Shown: one piece after another, positions 37,901-52,900 of the stretch
How positions within the stretch are numbered: the first letter of the stretch is position 1
Layout: each line of letters starts with the position of its first letter
Assembly (NCBI RefSeq): GCF_022201045.2
Contig: NC_068562.1
Span: 2,852,001 to 2,916,000 of the forward strand
Source: Citrus sinensis
Lineage: Eukaryota; Streptophyta; Magnoliopsida; Sapindales; Rutaceae
Reading direction: 5' to 3'
Length of the DNA: 64,000 nucleotides
Position numbers and translations under genes: made by a program
The notes under the pieces: generated by a model
Database searches by the model: none
Seen by the model: only the letters and a program-made list of their open reading frames with translations
What the model was told of the DNA's origin: nothing

Positions 37901-40900
37901 GTTTATACATCATGCCGTATTGGGAACCACCACATAAGTCTGGCCCTCCCTTTGATCAAAGCAAATGAAGTAAAATGGGACACCCTCATCCTGCACCATA
38001 ACTCTAAATTGTCTACTAGATACAACGCTATGCTAGTGAGGTTAATTCTCAAATGAGACAATTGATGGTGCTGAGATCAAGCTAAATTTCTTTAACAGGA
38101 ACGATACTCGAGCAAGATAGGCTGCACGTGCATGCCACATTTCATACGGAATTTGATGGATAACTATCTTTGAATGTGCAATCACACGATCAAGTTAAAA
38201 TTAAAAATGAACTAAGAGAAAATGAAATTCAAGACTATCCAAAAATTCCCAGAATATGAATGCTTGATCTCCACTTTTCATCATGCAATCAAATAAACTG
38301 AAACCAAACTATTATAATAAAGACTACAAAGTAATAACACTGTTAATTACCATTGATTAGAACAACCAATTTATGCGGAAGAGTCAAATCATCCCACACA
38401 TAATCAACACTGCATTCAGATCCAAGAACCTCTGCCTCTGACGATTCCTGAAAGTTCCCCAACAATTATTTGGGAAAAAATATACCAGCTAATACAAACA
38501 TAATAGTTATCACTCCACTCCAATTAAGTTGGTATCTGAAATATAAAAGAAATGAAACAAGAACACAACCTTTTGATAGTATGTAACAGATGCACCACGC
38601 AAACAGTTCTCAATCCGATATGGTAGATTGACATTTGGTGGTTTATGAAAGTGCACAACAAGAGAGGAGCCTTCTTCTGCCACATGAACAGCTGCAAATT
38701 CTATTATACTTTTCCCCAGTTCTTTCACTTGATCAGATTTTTTTCTAAATTTTAGGAAAAACCGCCCAAGGGAAGAGATGCACAGTGGCCCTGACCAACC
38801 AAGCTCAGACTCATCCAGTTGAAACTGAATATATATCAATGATTTATCATTATCATTTCTATGCTTTCGGATGAAATTCTCAAATGAACTGAATGCTCTC
38901 TTCTTGTCAACCCCATCATGCAACTGCAATGTTTTTCTCTCTTTACTATTGATGGGAAACATGCCTGCCCTGTCATCCTTTCAAGAACCAACAAGATGAG
39001 GGGGAGTTCAGAACACAAGCCGTAATTATTTAGCTAAGAAATCCAACAACAAAGAAATGACACCCAAAGAATTGATGAATTAAGAGCAAACCTCCAGATA
39101 ACATTGACGGACAATGATCCTTTCCTCTGTCTCATTAAGTACAACATGCCTTGGGACAATAGTTGTTGTTTGAGATGGAACAGCCACTTTACTTGAAGAC
39201 GGACCCATAGAAACTCCAAACTTGCTAAAATACTTGACACCAGATCCTTCATCTATTTCCAATTTTATCTCTGTAAGGCCTGACAAAATATCTAAGTCTA
39301 ACAAAGCCTCAGATGAATGATCGTCCAACAATCTGAACCGTAACTTGTGTGATCTGGCAAAAGTTGTGCAATTTTATGAGCTTCATATAGGGAGAGGATC
39401 AACCTCATGCATTCACAGAGCCAGGTCATATAATTTATCTTACTTTAGAAACCATGATCCAGTTGACTTTGGGGATAAAAGCAGCCCTATTTCAGGAGAA
39501 ATACCGAAACCAGATTTTTGTACTTCATCCCTGCAAATATGTATGGTCATAAAGTACATAAAAGAGAGACAATAGATCAGTTCACAAAAAGTTTGTTAAT
39601 TATTCTCCAGTTATTGCAGTGACTACCGTGATAGAGGCTTCTGATTTGGGGCATAGAAAAGTAGAGAAACATCAGTTTCATTCCTCAGGGTATACGATGT
39701 AAAGATAGTAGCCTGGAAGCAAATAATGAACAGTTTAACAAATTGAAAAGATTTTTTGGAGCTCCTATAAATATGTGTTGGATGCAAAAACTGAATGACT
39801 AGAAATATATCAACTAAACATTGAAAATTATATACGGTCATCATGCAACAACCTCCAATATGCCTCTCTGCCCACGAGACAATCTTAAGGAAGCAAAATA
39901 CTTTCCAGCACCAAAATCCAGATCAATGTCCAAATAACGGACATCATTCTTGTGCTTAAGTAACTTATTTACCCAATCACTGCTGTTTAATGGTTTGCAG
40001 CTTGATCTAAAAGCAGGTAAAGTAATAATAAAATACATTATGGCAGGATTAGCATAAAAATCAGCCTTTGATCCACACGGTATTGTTGCCTGCTTGCCAA
40101 TGTTCTCAGAGCCAGAGTTGGTACACAGATCTGCAAACAAATGGAAGTTAAGACAGCAATAAAATATAAGAATTATTATTCCAGTTCATTTCCTGCTCTT
40201 TACCAGTCTCCGACAAGAGGACATGTATATCCAAGTGCAATAAATTGGTGACCAGCACAGTCGGAAGAAGAAAAATTTCCTTCTGCTCTTGTAATGCAAT
40301 TGGCAAACTCCTACTCTCGAATCCATCACTGGACTTATCTGGTTCTATAATAGGCACATTTCTTCCAATACTTTGAATTAGAAAATGCATGCTTGCAACA
40401 TGAATATCTCCCGCTTTGAGGACACAATGCGCAGTACTGAAGGAACATTTCTCTGATTGAACAGATAAAGCCCTTCGGACTTCATAGCTTAATTTATCAA
40501 AAATTCCAGAGAGACGAACAGCCTTTCCACCTGTAAGTTCTTCTGACCATTCCGCTGAAAGTGAACTCTTTGAGCTTATCAAGCCATCTGAACTTCCAGG
40601 TCTAAAAGAGAATAAGAAGTTTCCTATGAATCAATTGCCAAACCAAAAAAGTCAGATTTCAGGAGGGGGAAAGGGAAAAAAAAAAAAAACTCAAGAAGAA
40701 TAAAGAACCGCAGCGCAACTTGTTTTTGTCTTCAAGTGGAAGACAAGATTCAATAGTCAAAACAAGAAGAGGGGATTGGGGGTTGGGGGAGTAGCAAAAA
40801 ACATAGTTATTACTAAAAGCAACTTATTGAAACAAAATCACAAAACTCAGTATCAGTAAAAATCACTTTGGAGATATTTTTATTGTTAGCAACAAGATCC

Positions 40901-43900
40901 AGACCCTGGGTCCCAGCCCAACCCTCAAACTCTGTGCTAGAAAACTTCAGCAAGTTTAATTTTTATCTGTCAGAAAGACTAGAATTAAAAAAGCAAGATG
41001 ATCAAAATTTATCTCGTTAAACTTAAGCTCAGTCTAATTTTTACTACACCCCTTTTTTGGGCAATGAAAATCCAAACTCTTGAGCATAAGACTTTCAATA
41101 ATCCAGCTCCACATCATACAGTTTACCCTTCAACCGTTCCTCTGTAATCTGTTTAAATTATAATTTGATGCTCTGATTCAAAAAATTGGGAACACATAGA
41201 TCAAACAATCCACGATGAATTTCCCTTGAATTTCCCTCCACACAGCACCTGTAATTTGTGCTTCTAAAAAATAACAAAATACAAATTTTCACAAATTTAT
41301 AAGAAGAATGGGAAGATAGTTGGACAAGGAGAAGAATAATTATGCCCAGTAAAATTAAACTTAATAGTGGAACTATTTGTAAAGTTGACAATGCATACCA
41401 ACACTTAAAGACATCAATGCCTTCTTCAATCCACCAGAGAAACTAACAGCATCAAACATCGCCATGGAATCATCAATGGTATGCCCTGGCTTTAGCAAAA
41501 TAGAAGCAAAATCATCTTCTTGTTCCTGGACTCGTCGAAAGCGAAGCTCCATTGAGAACTCCGTTTCATTATGTACTCTTATCAGAGGAGAAACCACAAT
41601 TGACAGACCATCCTACCAGTTATAACAGGAATTAAGGAAAAAATTAAAATAAGAATGCTAAAAGCACATTTAAACTAGGCAGAAATGCAGGGTTGAGAGC
41701 AGTCATTTGAGCAAGTACCTCAGATGTCCTTGAAATGTCTACAACAATAAATGGTCCAGGGAAAGTTCTTGAATCTGTTCAATGACCAGAGATGAGATAA
41801 TTCTTGATTTTGATTTCCAAATTATTTGTAGCACTTATAAGAATTGCACAGAAAAATCAGATGAACTTAGAACAATATCTAAACAATTCTTTATATTTCT
41901 AAATAAGAAAAGAAAAATGATTTTTTATCTGTAGTCAGTTCTTCACCAAAAAGCACAATTTTTGTTCAAATCACAAACTTCCCATCAAGCTTCCTATACA
42001 TGTTTCTTTTTACCCACCAAAAACTTTACTCAATTTGAGGTTCAAACAGAATTCCTCTCCAAGTAATACAGATAAACTTAGCAGCATTTCTTAAAGAATT
42101 CTCCTTTATTCCTCACTGTATGAAGGGCTTTTAACTCAATTGTCCAATTACTTGTCAGCTGATGCCAGCATCTCTCTCTCTCTCTCTATGTGCACAAATT
42201 GAAGCACTGTGGCTGCCATAAACATTAAATTCTATACTCAATCCATACATGACAACACAGTTAGCCACAAATAGGCAGCATTCACTAAAACCGATACTTG
42301 ACACTGACAGACAAACTGATCATGCATTTACAAAACACAAATATTTGCAATGGCCTATGGCCGGCTCAACAGTTCAGCTTCATCTGAAGCGCCTTCTACA
42401 CAGTGTACCAGACAAATTTACTCGAAAATGTTGCATAAGAAGACAACAAATTTACATACCTTGGGCTGACACTATGCGTGTTCTCCAAGTGAGTGATCGA
42501 GATTCTAAAAGTGAAAGATAGATTGGAGAAGTCGTAAAGGAACCAAGGGAAAGTTGGATTGAAACAACTGAAGAACTATCTGGAGCTTGATTTACCAAAG
42601 TTGAGTTCCTTGCAAACATGAAATAATCAAAGATCAATCAATATGTCAAATATCCAAATAAGAAACAAGAGTGCAAATCCTGCATGCCAACATACATGCA
42701 TGCATGTGAGCGCATAAAAATGACTTTCAAAGCCCTACCAACAAATAAAATAATTATGCGAGATGTTACATTTTATAGAAACCTATTAATTATTAAGCAT
42801 TCTTCTTCTTCTTATGTTTTCCCTCCTTCTTTTTAGTTTAGCGTAATGGCAACCAAATTGACTCCCCATGTGAGTGGGGTTCACCTCTTGTTTTCAACCC
42901 AAGAGATTTCACCAACTGAACCAGTTGGCACCCATAGGTAGTTATTAGCAATTTTCTTTTGGGAAAATTCTGTCATTTCATTGTCCTTTAAACCATGCCT
43001 ATAAGTGTAACTAGACGTATCAAGAGTATTCACACACATTCAGATAAATGAGAGAAGATGGCAAAAACTAGCAGATGAATGCTGATTATTTTCTGCCAAG
43101 AGCCATAAGATCAAGCTGAAAGTAAATACAAACTTTAACAAATACATATTAAGGCAGGGGAGATTATGATCCATGCAGTCCAGTTAAATACCTTAAGAAA
43201 ATGGAAGCAGACTGTTTTCTACCAACTGTCACACTTTGTTGTTCGTCAAAGTGACAATGAAGGTTTAAGCCTGACTGGTTTTCCACCTGCCACAGTTGTT
43301 TTTCAATACATTTTAACAAAGCCAGACATAGGCAGAACATAAATACAAACAACTGAACACCCTGCCCAACCCAAAACACATGTACACAACCTTGCAACAG
43401 TTGGCCAGAATACGAGAGCTTCTGATTAAATAAGGACCAGCCAAATCCAATTTCCCAACCACAAACAGAAGAATGTCCAGTGAAAGCTCAGTGAGAAATA
43501 TCTGAAACTGCTAACATGACACACACAATTGTTCAGAGTATTGTAAGAGTAAAAGAAACCCTTAAAAAGAAAGTGAAAGAACGAAACTCTAACCTCCTTA
43601 ATTCTGCAATAGATACGAAGAGGCACCCTATGCCAAAGTGCTTCGGAACCCTGAATTTGGAAACTAGACCGGTAGTATATGCAAATTTCAACCGGTTGAA
43701 CAAGTTCTCTCCTACAATTCCAAAAACATGATTTGAATGGCAGTTAAATTTCAAACAAAGGCAATAAGTAATATTTTTCTATTATAATCACCATTAATTC
43801 GAATTTAAAAATGGATGCTCACCATAAATTTCTTTGCGCATCAAAGTAAGATAGCAAAGCCCTTGACGTGCTCATAACCCTGGCCTTCGTAGATAAACTT

Positions 43901-46900
43901 TGTACAGCAATTTGGGTATCACTCACGCAAGCACAAAAGAGTGGGAGCCTGTCCTTTGTATCTAAAAGCTCATGGACAACAGTCAGAGCGACTTTGTCAA
44001 TTTTAATATGAATACAAGGGAGACCTCCACTCTTCTCAGAAGTTTTATCTTCATCATCATGTTCAGTACGAGACACATTAGTTCCAGAAGCATCAAAAGA
44101 GTACCCATCTGATACCACCAAGTCACGAGTCACAGCAAGATTATTGAATTCTTTGAACTTGAATGAATTTCCTGGTTTCTTGACAAACTCTGGAACCCCA
44201 TCAATAAAAGCAACAGCACAGTCATTCTTCTTGTTCACAAGATAAAAGGTATCTTTAACCAACTGATTTTGAGCTTCCCAGTCCACATCACCCCTATAAC
44301 TCTCAGAGTCACAAGGTAGCATTCTCCAGAGTGTGCAACTGCTATCATCAGAGCTAGAAATGTCAACAAAACATGATCCTGAGTGACAGTTCAATCGTAA
44401 TGGTTCACCCAAATCATTCTTAGCATACAATGATATCAAAGAGAACCACAGAACTGACGACATCCATCTCTTTTGCTTGTGGTACTTGACCTGTACATAA
44501 GTTTGAGAAGAGGTTTAGGGTAAACTATCATAGAGACATGTTAAATTCCAATAAGTGATAAACCCAATGACAGAACTGGCTGATTAAAAAAAACACATAT
44601 ATCAACTGTTTTTGTAATTCATGAAACTCATGACTCCATAAATAACTATTTATTTTTTGGTCTGTTTCTTCTGAGACATACTTGATTTCAATTTCTGCCT
44701 TCTTTCTCTCCCTTTAGGGTTTAGTTTATATCCTTTCTTAACCCTTCAACGCTCGCAGTTACTTATACACACGCACCCAGACCATAATACTGTCATTCAG
44801 CAGTCTGGTGGACTAAATTTAACCGTACCACCAAGCTGTATTGTGACACCAGCATTGGTGATAATCAACTGAACTGAACTAGTTTGCTCATTCTATTTGT
44901 GCTACAAAGAATCTGCGCACCAAACTAAAACATCAAAAAACCTAGTTAACCAAACATTCAATGCTAAAAAGTCCAGATACTTCATAACTTCTACAAAGAA
45001 GCCATGATTTACAGTCTGTATGTAAACAACTACTGCATACACAGAAATATAAATGACAAATTAAAATGTCAATTTTCAAGGCTCAAATATTTGAAGGAAA
45101 TGCAAAGCGATCAGAATTACTTACCCTAAAAAGAGCCCTTTCTCCCACAAGAGAATAATGAATTGCTCCTGCTAGAGTGTACTTATTTTCTCCATCTTCA
45201 ACTGCAAAGTATGTATGCTGGTCTACATCTTGAATGGCAACAATTGCTCCTATACCAATCATGAGTCATATTTAATTCGAATTTCCAAAATTTTCAAGCA
45301 AGAGTTTTAAGCTCAAGAGTTCCAAGGACCTTTTTTTTAAGCAATATTATACTTCTATCAAAAAGAAAGTGCAAAAAGTGAGAAGGACAAGGGTTGACTC
45401 TGGATTTACAGAAAATCAATAAGACAAAATCTCTACAATATAAACGTATGCCAAAAAGCAGCCGCATAAAATATTATGACAAAACAGCATCTCAGATCTC
45501 CAAAATTGAAAAATAGAGAAGAAATCAAAGTACCGTTTGGAACCATAGCTTTAAAACCATTGCTGCTTTCTTGTTTTATAGATTGGTGTCTTTCTGTTGT
45601 TTTCCTAGACATTTCTTTGCTGGATATTCCATAGAAGGACGAAACTGTAGACATAATCATCTGACATAAAAGATCAGGTTAGAACATGACAACCTCAAAG
45701 TTCAAATGCTGGAAACAAAGCAGCATAGCATTAAAATTAGTAGTAAGGGAAACTATCATTTTTCCACCCCGTGGACGGCAAAAGGCCAAAAATATTATAA
45801 CAGTTTGAAATCTACCATTTTTATAGCAGAAGTTTCTAAAAATACCATTTCTACACCGGGCCATTAACAGAGTTAGAATCTATTACTGAATCTTACAAAA
45901 GGACAATTTGCCCTTGCAATGTAATTTAACATGATGAATTTAACATTATGATTTAGAACATTTTTCAGCAAAGACTAGATAGGGAAATGATGTTGTATTT
46001 GGGAATTTAATATATCGTTTCAAAGCTCTCAATGAGAGGAACAAAAGTTATAGCAATGTTTTGCCAAATTCTGTCGTTCGATGCCTCAAAAAGCTGTTTG
46101 AATATTTAAAAAAGACTTTAAACAGATTTTAGAGGCACTAAGAGACAGAATTTGGGAAAACATTTGCTAGGAATTTTGTTCCTCTCATTGACAGCTTCAA
46201 AACAATATATTATATGCCCAAAACTGCCATCATTTGCCCTACCTAGCTGTTACTGAAAAATATGCTGCATCATAATGTTAAATTACAACGCAAGGGAACA
46301 ATCATCTTTTAGAATAACTTCACTCATAAATTTAACAGCAAGGTGTAGTAACAGTATTTTTGGAAACCTCAGGTATAAAAATGGTAGACTTCAAAGTGTT
46401 GTAATATATTCAGTCTTTTGCCATCTATAGGGTGGGAAAATGGTAATTTCCCTAGTATTAATTAAGCATCAGCGTCAAGCCAAAATGCACATTAGAAAGA
46501 AAAGACGCCAGCAATCTTAAAAGTAATAAGAATAAAATAGCATGTCATACCTGTAATTCAGGAAGAGAAATTGTCACATCAAAACCTGAAATGGAACCAA
46601 TACCAACCCAATAATTCTCAAGTTTCTCAGCTGATAAAAAAACACTTAAATGGTTCAAGATATAGTTCTGATGGCTTAAGCGGAAGCCTTCAGTAGAACA
46701 ATTGTTCATGGAAAATTCATTCTGGGAAACAGGATTTGTTGAGCAACTTGCACCATTGAATGAACCATTCTGATTATTATACTGAACTGTTACTGTGCCT
46801 TCTCCAGCTACAGAATGAGATGACAAATCATTTGAAACGACAGGAGAGAAATGAGGAATTTGACTTTCATTCTCCATGCTTTCTTGAAGAAATCGAGAAA

Positions 46901-49900
46901 GGATCGACAAGCGAGAAAAGTCAATCATGAATTTCTTTTCCAAGTTTGACATTCCAAGTTTCATGTGAGCATCAACCTCCAGCACAAGCTCCCGAACATT
47001 CCCTGCATAACTGGACGGATCATTGAAATTCATTTGGGATAATTATTATGGAGGACAAAAAAAGGGATGCATATACCAGATTCATCGTAAAAAACAAGAA
47101 TAAGGGATAGTTGCGAAACATGAGCAGTGAGAACTTCTAGCAGCTGTTCTTTATCTTTTCGAGATGCAAGGAGTCTTCCTTGGGCAGACTCCTCAATGCA
47201 ATCACTATTCGGTCCACTGATATGCACATTATCTTCAGTGGATGATTGTAAGATAGATAAAAGACTTGCAATGTAATTGAGGTATGAAGAAAAACAGCTA
47301 ACAAACATCAGCAAAGCCGTTATCTCGAGTAAAAGAAGACCACCCTGCCAGTAGCATCATAGATCACTCACACATAAAAAAATAAAGTAGAAACTCACAA
47401 TCATCTTAGAGATAGTTCGAGAATATAAGTTACTTTAAGTGGTTCGAAGAAATTTAAACAAAAATATTCAAAAAGTTGATTATATGAGCAAGTAAAGCCA
47501 AAAAAAAAGGAGAATTAATTTTTCTACTCCGGGATATGATCACTCACCTGGATCGCACAAGAAACTGACTGAAATTCTCCTCCAACTGAAAGTGATGACA
47601 GAAGCTTATTGAATTGATGTGATCCAACCAGAACATTCTTTACCAGGCAGTTTGTCATTAAGACCTCACCAAATGCAATGTTTAGCAGTAGCCAGTGACT
47701 TGGGGCTGGTATGAAGATATTCGGATCAAATCCCACCTTCTGAACAAAATGGTGAGACCAAGCAGTCGATTTTTCAGATTCACTTGTTAAAGTGGAATTC
47801 CCCACTGAATGAGGAATATTACTCCCAGAATGAGAACCACCAACTGTATCACTCTCAGCATGTGGGGATAAGGCATCATGACGGCGACAAAACCACATTG
47901 TAAATATGCAGTTAGAAAGAGAGAGTTCATGTAAGCAGTTATGTGGCTGCAGCAGCAAATTTCTAAATACCAAGTGGTCAAGAACATTTCCTAAATGACC
48001 CTCATATCTGATCAATTGAGACTTAATTCCTGAAAAATCTATGACAACTTCTATTTTCCCTTCTTCACAAGATATATCCATACATGTTTGATAAACAGAA
48101 ATCCAAACTCCGCAATCAAGCAAAACATCAGAAAACATTTTACCACTTGAAGCATCAATATTTTTCACAAAACTCACTTTTTCTCTTATCCTATATTTAT
48201 GACAAAATATATCCATCGGCTCAAGCTTAAAGGTCCCGCTAAGTGAAAACAGAGTGCTCGTACATATGAATGATGCTCCTTTTACAGTAGACTCCCCGTT
48301 CTCATGTTCCAAGGATACAATATCCTGCTGTATAAATTCTTGAAAGGGTACATAAATTACATAATCGAACCCATTACAAGCATATGACACTTCAGAGAAT
48401 AAGCCTGCAACCACCTAGAAAAGAGGAATATTGTTTACACATGAATAGATCAAAGATAAGAAAAAAATGCATTACAATGAAAATACTTAAAGTTTAGGAC
48501 GACAGAAATAGGGCAATTAAAGAAACAATAACATAATGTTATGAACTTTGCGGGTTCACCAAATTAATTTTCCTTTTAGATAAAGGATAATAGTTATTGT
48601 TTTATTATGAATACGAGAGAAATAATATAGTCATCCATGAACAACAAGGACGATATAACCACTTTTTCATGCCAAAGCATTCAAACATGAATACATGCTG
48701 TTGCCTATCCAAAAATTGGTCCAGCATCTATAAATAGCCTTGATTTGGACTTTTAGGTGACATTATTTTGGCAGGTAAAAGATATAGAAAACCTAACATC
48801 TAGTCTTTTCTTTTCTCACTTCCCCTCCCATCCCCTCTCTTGTCGTCAGGTCTTTCATCACAAAAGCCTTGTAGCATAACCGTGCCACATGCTATAGTTA
48901 CTTATAGCCGGTCAAAAAAATAGAGAAAAAACCTTCCTACAGCACCTTGAAGTGGCAAGTTTTAGCAAACAGGAATTACCATCAAAAGAAAGTAAAACAA
49001 TACAAGAAAAACAAAAATTGAAAACAGTATGGAGAACATTCTCACATGATATCTTATTAATGAGTAAGATTATAAATTAAAACATCCTCAAATTGAATCT
49101 GGCCACAGTGATAAAATCACCTGAAATAAAGCATGCATTTCATCAATAAATGAAATAATAGTGAATCCTCCAGCCATCCCACATAAAGCTGCAGCAAAGG
49201 CATTAACAGTTGTGGTTAATGAATGAACATACTCCCTGCAACAAAGATAATCCTTTTCACCATTAAAACAGCATAGAGTTCCTGTAAATAACAACATTAT
49301 AATATTTCTCTCCAAGCAATCCATAATGATCACCAAAAATTTTGACAGCTAAAGTAAAACCATTTTATATATAATTAATGACTTGATTGTTCTGCATTGG
49401 CTACAGAGGACAGATATATCCTTATAAGTTCAATTGGTCACTCCACCCAAGAGGCAAGTGTTTTGGGTTGGATACCTAAATGTCCGTAGCCCACCTCAAC
49501 AAGTCAGAGCCAGACCTTGTCAGCCAGAATGTGGACGGATCAATGGTGTAATATATCATTAGCCAGAAAATAAGAGAATAATGGGTTTATAAGTAAGATA
49601 TAGGATGGGTAACTCCAACCTAAATTTTGATAACTGAATGTCCTCGGCCCACCCATAATAAATAAATAAATAAAATGATACTTTAAAATACAAATTACAA
49701 GATCCCTAGAATTTTCAGTTTTTCGTTTGGAATGTGTTCAAGAATGAGGGATTTAAAAAAAAAAAATCTAATCCATATATAATAATGCGCAAAATGCATC
49801 CATTCAAAATAATGTACTGAATTATTCTTATGAAAAGAATATAAAGTGATATCACGAGGCTGAGATCCCCTACCTGGAGGATGAAAAGTGAAAGCTTATT

Positions 49901-52900
49901 GGCTTCAATGCAAAAATTAGACTCCGTTGGTTTCTTACAACGTCAACCAAGTAAGTGTTCAAACCATCAATTCTAAGGTAAGCACAAATTGAAATCCACC
50001 CTTGAGATGCATACTTCTCATCATCTGATTTAGCAATTATCTGAGGTTTCTGCAATCGTATACACTCTAGTTTTGCATCATCAGATCCTGGGATTCTGAC
50101 AAATGATGTCGAATCAGATTTTGAGGTTGGCAAAGCAACAAACTTAATGTTATGAACATCAAATTCCAGGTGAAAATCATCTTGACCGACCAAATGATTC
50201 TTTTCTGCCCTTCTATTTTGAAATGCAATCTTCCTTAGTGACATTTGGATGTGAGGACCGGCTATGAGCACTCCAATTTGAATATGTTTCTCTGGAAGCA
50301 TTCTACACAAGGCCATCTTTATTCCACCAGCACAGCTCTCAAATTTATCATTGCAACTGATCTCTGGCTGATCTGCAATGGTAGGTGTAGACCCTGAAGG
50401 AGCCCTTGGCATTGCATTGCCCTTGGTCCAAGTCGCAACATGTTGTATCTGCCGAAGAAGAAGAGCCATTGAGAGTAAAGATGAATATTCCAAAGCCAAA
50501 TTCAACTTTCCCACTGTCAAATTGCATTTCCAAAACCCAGAATCTGGATTCTTGAGGTCTGGATATGTCAAAAAACTTTTAGTCTCACAGAGAAGCCATG
50601 GATTTTCAGAATATTCAATCTCACTTTCATCAAATTTCATGCAAAATCTTTTCCAATTGAACCACATTTCTCCCAGAAAATCTTCCAGAACTGGGTCAAA
50701 TGCACCTTCTGCATGATCAGTGGGACTGCTTTTGTTAGTTTCTGAAAGGGTAAACAGTTCTGCAGGCTCACCCCACAAAACAATTTTGGCATTAGTAACT
50801 CTTCCTTTTCTTCGATGTCCTTTCACAGAAGCAGTAGAATCCATTGAACTACTTCTCCTCAGAGGAGCTCTGATATAACTTGAGGATGTAACCTTCAATT
50901 GCCCACAGGAAAAAAGGAAAGACTTTTCAGAAATGTCTTCCGTGTACATCAATATCAGTGCATCAACTGAAAGGCAGAATGAAAGGAAATCTGAATATGA
51001 AATGCCAGTTTGTGATTCTAATCTTTGATTAACAGGCTCAGCCGAGTGTTCGGGGTAAAAAGTGATAAAGAGTTTTTCGAGGTTTAGACAGAAGCAACGT
51101 TGTGGATAGGAATATTCAGAAACAATTCCCTGACGCACATTGACACTGGATTCTGGATCCTTGGTCGACAATCTAAACAAAAATAACAACTGTGCAATTA
51201 GATGGAATATTCTGTACATAGCTTTCCATACACACGCTAGTAGAGGAAGGATCTTGGAGAAAATTTTTAAGTGACTACTGACAGAGAATTTTTTGTCACT
51301 ATCTTCATCCCGTTGAACATTTACTGCAGCTCGGTAACGAGCTATTCGCCGTGCCTGTGCAATAGCCTCAGCAGGTAGCTCAATTTCAATATCAGTAATC
51401 ACCTCCCAATTGTTTTTGACAGAAGCTAAAAATGTTTCATCTTGGGATATCTTCAAGGCATATCTTTTTAGCAAATGGTCAGCAGAATATCCAAGTAGAA
51501 ACAGTAAATGTGCATAGGCATTGACATAACGTAGCCACAGGCTAACATGAGTAACTAAATTATGCAATGACAAACTAGGAGCTGAAATCACGTGGCCAAT
51601 TCTCCTTGAAACTAGTTTCCACAGTAATCGACCATTTCTTACATGCTTTGACCCTTTAGGAGACAGTTCAGCAAGAACTGCAAAAATGGCAAGATCAACT
51701 GGGGAAAATAAAATATTTAACTCTAGAGAGTGAATATCGAAATATACAAGCTGAAGTTCATCCAGTTTTGCACAAGCCAAAAGCTCATTTGAAGAACAAA
51801 CATGGTTTATATGATCATTCCTCTTGTACCCAATCTCAAAACCACTGCCACTGATGACAAAAGAGCTCTTTTTCAGAGGTCGAAAAACCAAACCAACTAA
51901 TCCTCTCAAAAGGCATCCTTGATGAAAATACAGAGATTCTGCATTAAGCTCCTTTAGTTCTGAGATGTATGCAAAGGAATCACTGGAAATGGGTAAATGC
52001 AGCTGCAGATTAATGCCAACCATCTGTAAATAGCAATGATTGAGAATAAGATTTACAATAGCTGTTGCGATCCTACTTCTTGATGGAGTGGTGTTCAAGA
52101 TCCTTTCCAAGACGTCATGCACAGCACCACCCTGGAAAAAGATTAAATGTCTCAGTTATCAACTTATTATCACCAAGTAAACTGATCAAATTGGTATACA
52201 AGCCTTCAACTGCATAAATCAGCAAAGGAGAATAAAAATTTCACAAGACTAAACTTTTTTAAGTCTTCTAACTTTAACAATAGATTTCAATCTATGAAGC
52301 CAAGCCACCAAAAATTTGATTGAGCAACATATGGATGAAGCCTCACACAGTTGTGCACTAGACAGAAGCTAAAAGAGCAGCTGGACTGACTATTCACTCA
52401 GTCTCCATTTCATTAAAAAGCTGGCTTAAAACAATGCCTTTGTGTGCATGAAATGTAATGGAACATTTAAAGCTAGTAGCCGTTGCCAAGTAATAAAAAT
52501 AATGGCAACAAATATCACCAGAATTTAGCTAAAATTGTTTAGCATTAACACAAATTTACCTCAGGATCGATTGCAGAAATATTCTTTTTTACATTCTCTG
52601 AAGCAGAACGACTCGTTTTCTTATCCTTTTGCAGTCCTCTTTCCTTGATTTCCCTTCATGAAGTGATCAAAAATTCAAAATAGAATTCATTTATTTAATA
52701 AGAAGAAAGAAAGAAAAATAGAAACAGAAAAGCAAGAGTCCGACTACCTAGCAGATAGAGTGACGTCGACGCCGCGAACTTCAAGGGAGAAGGCAGTGGA
52801 TGACCAATTGGAGAAGCGAAGGCTCAAGTGTTCGATATTTAATTCCTTCACATACACGCTACTTGATTCCTGGTCCAGTATCCGATTGAGAGCCAAATTG

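Noticed and set aside
41158..41250. Apparent VPS13 exon after TTACAG reading GAVWREIQG
   Set aside because: It meets a stop after about 25 codons with no good donor before it. The acceptor at 40624 continues the family sequence in frame instead.
50378..50716. 112-codon plus-strand frame inside VPS13 exon 3
   Set aside because: It is antisense to a clear coding exon, so it is a shadow frame.
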